A stretch of 9,995 nt of DNA from UBA8437 sp003445035. GTDB lineage: Bacteria; Planctomycetota; Planctomycetia; Planctomycetales; Planctomycetaceae. Shown piece after piece: positions 6,654 through 9,995 of this stretch (position 1 is its first letter; every line of letters begins with the position of its first letter). Both the position numbers and the translations under genes were made by a program. Below the pieces are notes generated by a model. That model saw only the letters and a program-made list of their open reading frames with translations. It did no database searches and was not told the DNA's origin. The stretch is taken from NCBI GenBank assembly GCA_937901285.1, contig CALCHI010000063.1, positions 1 through 9,995 on the forward strand. The letters are read 5' to 3'.

Positions 6654-9248
6654 ATGAACAGCACGACCGTGCCGTTTGCCGGAGGACCGTCGGGGGCCAG
6701 GGTCCCCACGGCCGTTGCCGATGTGCTGGGGGGGCTGAAACGACGGATCCGCTTGTACGTTGCGGTCGAGGGGGCCGCGCTGGTGCTGGTGTTGCTGGCG
6801 ACGATGTTCTGGATCAGCCTGGGGCTGGACTGGGCCTGGTTCCGCGTCAGCCGGCTCGAGTTGCCCGTCTGGTTCCGGGTGGTCTTTGATGTGCTGGTGG
6901 TCAGCGGGGCGGTCGTCGCGGCCGTCGGCTGGATTGGGCTGCGGTGGGCACGCCGGTTCCGGGCCCGGGGACTGGCCCTGGTGTTGGAACGCCGTTTCCC
7001 CGAACTCGACGACCGGATGATCACCGCGATCGAAATGGGTGACCTGGATGACGACGAACTGACTCCGCTGAGTCGGGCGATGCTCGATCAGATGCTCCGA
7101 GAAGTGGTCGAGGCCAGTCGGCAAATCGAGGTCGGCGACGTGTTCCAGAAACGGCCGTTGCGCCGCGCCGTGTTGATGGCCGTGGGTCTGCTGGTGTCGA
7201 TCGGTGGCCTCGCCGTTGCCGAATCGGGCGCGATCTCTCGCTGGGCCGACGGGTTCCTGGGACTCGAGGAAACCTACTGGCCCCGCGACTACCAACTGGT
7301 GGTGTCGGTCGTTCGTGGACCGTCTCGGACCGATGTGCCCATCGATTCCCAGTCGCCGTATCGACATCCTCGCGGTGATGATCTGGTGCTGGCGATCGAG
7401 GTGCGGCCTGACCCGTCACGACCGGATGTCGCTCCGCTGACCGACGTGGAAGTGACCTACCGCCAGGCCGGAGGATCGGGGCGAGGGGTTTGTTCGCAAC
7501 GCGGTCCTCACCAGTTTCGATTCACACGCGGCGGGTTGCTCGAGGATCTGACCTTCTGGGTCAGTGGGGGCGACTATATCAACCGTCATCCGTATCGCGT
7601 CCGCGTTGTCGATCCGCCAACCGTTGAGCAGATCGTGCTCGATTGCCGGTACCCCGAATACACCGGGATCGCCCCGGCCCGGCAGAAGGTCCAGGGTGTC
7701 CAGGTCGATCTGCCACTCGAAACCGACGTCAGTCTGCAAGCGCGAACCAACAAGCCGTTTGTGGGAGTGCGTGTCGAATTCGATAACTACCGGCTGGTGC
7801 TCGAAAACGATAACAACGCCCCGAAGGCGTGGTTCGAACAGCAGACCGAGGATGGGCAGGCGGTTCGGCGTCGGGCCATCGATCCGAAACTGCTGCTGAG
7901 AATCTCGAAGGAGGGGGTACTCGAGTGGCCCAGCAGGTTGTTGAAACTGCCGCTGTTGGTCGGCACCGGGTCGGCCAAGGGGCTGGACCGGATCTTTGAC
8001 GCTGACTCCGGCACGGAGATGTTGTCCGAACCGATTCCGATGCCCGCGGACGTTCAGATGAGGATCTCGGTGCTCGATACGGACGATATCCTCGCCCGAG
8101 ATCCTTCACGGTTGACGATCAACGGCATCGTCGATCAGCCGCCGGAGATCGAAACCACGTTGAGGGGGATCGGGACCGAAGTGACCCGGATCGCCCGGAT
8201 CCCGATCTCCGGAGTGGTCCGCGACGATTACGGCGTCGATGAGGTGCACTTCGAATACCAGGTCGTCGACGGCAACACGCGGCCCGATCAACTTGGCGGC
8301 GAGTGGCTCAAACGGTCGCTGCTGAGACCCCCTTCGGGACGGCCTCGCGAATTTCCTCTGACCACGGCCCGCGAGGACATTCCACGCGACGACGCATTGA
8401 AGACCCCTCGGCACGAACAGGCCGTCTGGTTCGATCTCCGACAGTTGACGCCCGAGCCGACGGTCGGACAGAAACTGGTGATTACGCTCGTGGCCACCGA
8501 TGCCGACGACAAGAACGGGCCTCACGCGATTCGGTCCAGCCCGATTCACGTCTTTTCCATCGTCAGCAACGAGGACTTGCAGTTCGGTCTGATCCAAAAG
8601 GAACTCAGGCTGCGGCAGCGGTTTGAGCAGGTCATCGACGATATTGAGCGGACGAGAAAGAATCTCCAGGGGTACCGGCGGCAGGTCGACGACGCGAACA
8701 AGTCGACAGACGGAAACGGTGGCGAGGACGGTGGGGAACAGGTCAATCCGGCCGAACGATCGATCAATGAGGTTATTCGTGGTCACAACGAGACGGTCGC
8801 GATTACCGAAGGATTTGCCGATATCCGAGACGAGCTGATCAACAACGGAATCCACACCCAGCAGACCCTGACCCGAATCGATGAGGGGGTGTTGAATCCT
8901 CTACAACGAATCACCACCGAAGACTACACTGACGTGGAGGGAGCACTGAGGGCCCTGGCCCGTGTTTCACGTGACGGTGCGACCCCTCCGCTGACGGCCA
9001 TTGACACCGCGACCGATTCTCTGCAGTCCCTGCTCGAACGTATGCGGCGGGTGCTGAGAGAAATGCAGAAGCTCGAGACGTACCAGGAAGCACTCAAGCT
9101 GCTCAAGCAGATCATTGACGACGAAGAGAAACTGCTCGACAAAACGCGTGAAGAACGCAAACGCGATCTGATCAGAAAGCTCAACGGGCCCGCTTCCAAT
9201 GGCGATCCAAAACCGGAAAAGAGACCCTCGACAGAGAAGAAACCCTGA
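6654..9248 (+). CDS. DUF4175-like membrane protein with long helical C-terminus
   Basis: 864 residues. Predicted membrane helices lie at about 35-57, 76-97 and 171-189. Basic runs (KRRIR at 29-33, RWARRFRARG at 97-106, KRPLRR at 166-171) sit on the cytoplasmic side, so the C-terminal 670 residues should be extracytoplasmic. The cytosolic loop carries ERRFPELDDRMITA (112-126), a motif I associate with DUF4175-like proteins next to MoxR operons. The middle is beta-rich, with YPEYTG at 333-338 and DQPPEIE (494-500) followed by RDDYGVDEVHFEY (523-535). From about 640 to 835 the sequence is strongly helical, charged and probably coiled-coil, broken by a Gly/Asp-rich linker (684-696), with a Lys/Pro-rich tail. 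The start at 6654 has only a weak GGGA at 6642-6645. No catalytic motif is seen. It is probably a scaffold or the client-facing part of the MoxR/VWA module; that role is inferred. Confidence 0.85.
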   Translation: MNSTTVPFAGGPSGARVPTAVADVLGGLKRRIRLYVAVEGAALVLVLLATMFWISLGLDWAWFRVSRLELPVWFRVVFDVLVVSGAVVAAVGWIGLRWARRFRARGLALVLERRFPELDDRMITAIEMGDLDDDELTPLSRAMLDQMLREVVEASRQIEVGDVFQKRPLRRAVLMAVGLLVSIGGLAVAESGAISRWADGFLGLEETYWPRDYQLVVSVVRGPSRTDVPIDSQSPYRHPRGDDLVLAIEVRPDPSRPDVAPLTDVEVTYRQAGGSGRGVCSQRGPHQFRFTRGGLLEDLTFWVSGGDYINRHPYRVRVVDPPTVEQIVLDCRYPEYTGIAPARQKVQGVQVDLPLETDVSLQARTNKPFVGVRVEFDNYRLVLENDNNAPKAWFEQQTEDGQAVRRRAIDPKLLLRISKEGVLEWPSRLLKLPLLVGTGSAKGLDRIFDADSGTEMLSEPIPMPADVQMRISVLDTDDILARDPSRLTINGIVDQPPEIETTLRGIGTEVTRIARIPISGVVRDDYGVDEVHFEYQVVDGNTRPDQLGGEWLKRSLLRPPSGRPREFPLTTAREDIPRDDALKTPRHEQAVWFDLRQLTPEPTVGQKLVITLVATDADDKNGPHAIRSSPIHVFSIVSNEDLQFGLIQKELRLRQRFEQVIDDIERTRKNLQGYRRQVDDANKSTDGNGGEDGGEQVNPAERSINEVIRGHNETVAITEGFADIRDELINNGIHTQQTLTRIDEGVLNPLQRITTEDYTDVEGALRALARVSRDGATPPLTAIDTATDSLQSLLERMRRVLREMQKLETYQEALKLLKQIIDDEEKLLDKTREERKRDLIRKLNGPASNGDPKPEKRPSTEKKP

Positions 9249-9317
9249 CCCGGCCGTGACGTGTTCCCGGCCCTCCATCGGCTCAATTGTCCCGCGAAGA
9301 TGACCGCGGTCGTTGCC

Positions 9318-9322
9318 GGAGA
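9318..9322 (+). promoter_or_regulatory. Shine-Dalgarno that decides the start at 9330
   Basis: GGAGA lies 7 nt before the ATG at 9330. An in-frame ATG at 9300 has no good ribosome binding site and would put ten non-basic residues ahead of the signal peptide, so 9330 is preferred. The rest of the 81-bp gap (9249-9329) shows no convincing promoter or terminator. Confidence 0.65.
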
Positions 9323-9329
9323 TCCTCTC

Positions 9330-9995
9330 ATGAACGTTCGAATTGGCTCGCTGTTGGTTGCCCTGCTGCTTGGAGGAGCCATTCTTGTCTCCGCGCAGGA
9401 TGCTCCACGGAAGGCTGGTCCCAAGAAGGATGTCGGTCTGAAGGCCACTCCGAAAAAGGCGCCGGCACGCAAACGCGGTCGAAAGGCCAAGCTCGACGGA
9501 CAACAGCAGGGGATCTCGTCCCGGTACAAGAAATTCGAGAAGAAGCTGCTGCAACTGGCCGAGTTCCTCAAGGAAAACGATCCCGAACGGGCCGAGTTGC
9601 TTCGGCGGGCATACGGACAGAGCCGTGACGACAATATCTCGAATAGCCTGGAACGGATCGCTGCGCTGTTGACCGGCCAGAAGCGATTGGGAGATGCGGT
9701 TGGCGCGCAGACTGAAGTGGTCGTCAATCTCCAATCCCTGCTCGTTCTACTTCAAAGCGATGATCTCAAGGACTCGCTCAAGCAGGAACAGGAGCGGATC
9801 AAGGATCTGTTGAAGAACCTGCGGACCGTAATCGGCAAGCACAAGCGGGCACGTACTGCCAACGAACGGGGTGACGCAACCGACCGGGTTGCCGGTCAGC
9901 AGTCTGATGCTGCGAAAAAAGCCCGGGACCTCGTCAAGAAGATCGACAGCCAGGACAAAGACGGCAAGGACAAAGACGGCAAGGGGAAAGACGGC
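9330..9995 (+). CDS. Exported lysine-rich helical protein, 3'-truncated; unrecognised
   Basis: The frame is open from the ATG at 9330 to the window end (222 residues, no stop), so the gene continues beyond it. Residues 1-22 form a clear signal peptide: Arg4, a hydrophobic core from about 6 to 20, and a cleavage-like VSA at 20-22 before QDAP. Residues 27-54 are very basic (13 Lys/Arg, one Asp) with Pro, Ala and Gly, and probably disordered. Residues 62-205 are charged and helix-forming, suggesting coiled coil or helical bundle (KKFEKKLLQLAEFL, QERIKDLLKNL). From 209 the protein enters a D-K-D-G-K repeat. It follows the DUF4175-like gene in the same direction, and its helical character resembles that protein's C-terminus, so a joint extracytoplasmic role is possible. 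I do not recognise the family. The gene call is secure because frame, start site and signal peptide agree. Confidence 0.85.
   Translation, partial: MNVRIGSLLVALLLGGAILVSAQDAPRKAGPKKDVGLKATPKKAPARKRGRKAKLDGQQQGISSRYKKFEKKLLQLAEFLKENDPERAELLRRAYGQSRDDNISNSLERIAALLTGQKRLGDAVGAQTEVVVNLQSLLVLLQSDDLKDSLKQEQERIKDLLKNLRTVIGKHKRARTANERGDATDRVAGQQSDAAKKARDLVKKIDSQDKDGKDKDGKGKDG
9954..9995 (+). repeat. 15-bp tandem repeat encoding D-K-D-G-K, running off the window
   Basis: The unit GACAAAGACGGCAAG occurs exactly twice (9954-9968 and 9969-9983). A third copy begins at 9984 with GGG in place of GAC and is cut at 9995. Each unit is five in-frame codons (Asp-Lys-Asp-Gly-Lys), so changes in copy number would keep the frame. 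The perfect nucleotide identity of two adjacent copies points to recent slippage or duplication. The total length is unknown because the array is cut by the window edge. Confidence 0.85.

Larger units (their letters stand above)
1..9995 (+). other. Putative MoxR-DUF58-VWA-VWA-DUF4175-like gene cluster
   Basis: All six genes are on one strand. The first four are tightly packed: 35-bp overlap, 6-bp gap, 4-bp ATGA overlap. Then come gaps of 63 and 81 bp without recognisable terminators. The first four are therefore very probably one translationally coupled transcript. The last two may be co-transcribed or have their own promoters. No promoter for the whole cluster is visible, because the moxR-type gene begins upstream of the window. 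Confidence 0.7.

Noticed and set aside
9252..9272. Inverted repeat GGCCG / CGGCC with an 11-nt loop after the DUF4175-like gene
   Set aside because: Only a 5-bp stem with a large loop and no following T-run; such short GC repeats are expected by chance here, so it is not called a terminator.
9300..9329. In-frame ATG at 9300 as start of the exported protein
   Set aside because: Poor ribosome binding site, and it would add ten residues ahead of a well-formed signal peptide that starts at 9330.
9287..9628. Plus-strand open frame of 113 codons near the window end
   Set aside because: It is out of frame with the signal-peptide gene at 9330, rich in Arg/Gly/Thr/Ser, and has no membrane or signal segment. 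The 9330 frame is far more protein-like.
8106..9734. Minus-strand open frames of about 250-270 codons opposite the DUF4175-like and exported-protein genes
   Set aside because: They overlap each other and the gap at 9249-9329, have Ser/Arg-rich shadow composition and lack recognisable domains.

Overview
The window is GC-rich bacterial DNA, coding on the plus strand almost end to end. The gene order is MoxR AAA+ ATPase, DUF58 protein, BatA-type membrane VWA protein, second membrane VWA protein, then a large DUF4175-like membrane/coiled-coil protein. Protein wording such as the DUF58 GDD-x3-IDWK signature, the BatA N-terminus and the RFPELDDRMITA motif of the fifth gene suggests a planctomycete (Planctomycetota). 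That assignment is an inference from family resemblance; no rRNA or other taxonomic marker is present.

Layout: 1-872 is the 3' part of a moxR-family gene, cut inside its Walker A motif. 838-1749 is a short cytosolic DUF58/VWA protein that overlaps moxR by 35 bp and starts with GTG. 1756-4104 is a BatA-like protein with two N-terminal membrane helices, a VWA domain, a beta-sandwich, a class I glutamine amidotransferase-like (GATase1-like) domain without its Cys nucleophile, and a C-terminal membrane helix. 4101-6590 is a second protein of the same plan, joined by an ATGA overlap. After a 63-bp gap, 6654-9248 encodes a protein with three predicted membrane helices, a beta-rich middle and a long helical C-terminus. 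After an 81-bp gap, 9330 to the window edge encodes the start of an exported, lysine-rich, helical protein whose tail enters a 15-bp tandem repeat.

How the parts may work together: the positive-inside pattern puts MoxR and DUF58 in the cytoplasm. It puts the VWA, beta-sandwich and GATase1-like domains of the next two proteins, and most of the fifth protein, on the outer face of the inner membrane, where the sixth, signal-peptide-bearing protein would also go. This resembles MoxR/VWA modules such as Bat and RavA-ViaA, in which an ATPase acts with metal-binding VWA adaptors on a client. The client here is unknown.

No tRNA, rRNA, CRISPR array, insertion sequence or convincing terminator was seen. 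There is no gene-free stretch longer than 81 bp. Very long minus-strand open frames (up to 977 codons) are judged to be mirror images of the GC-rich plus-strand genes.
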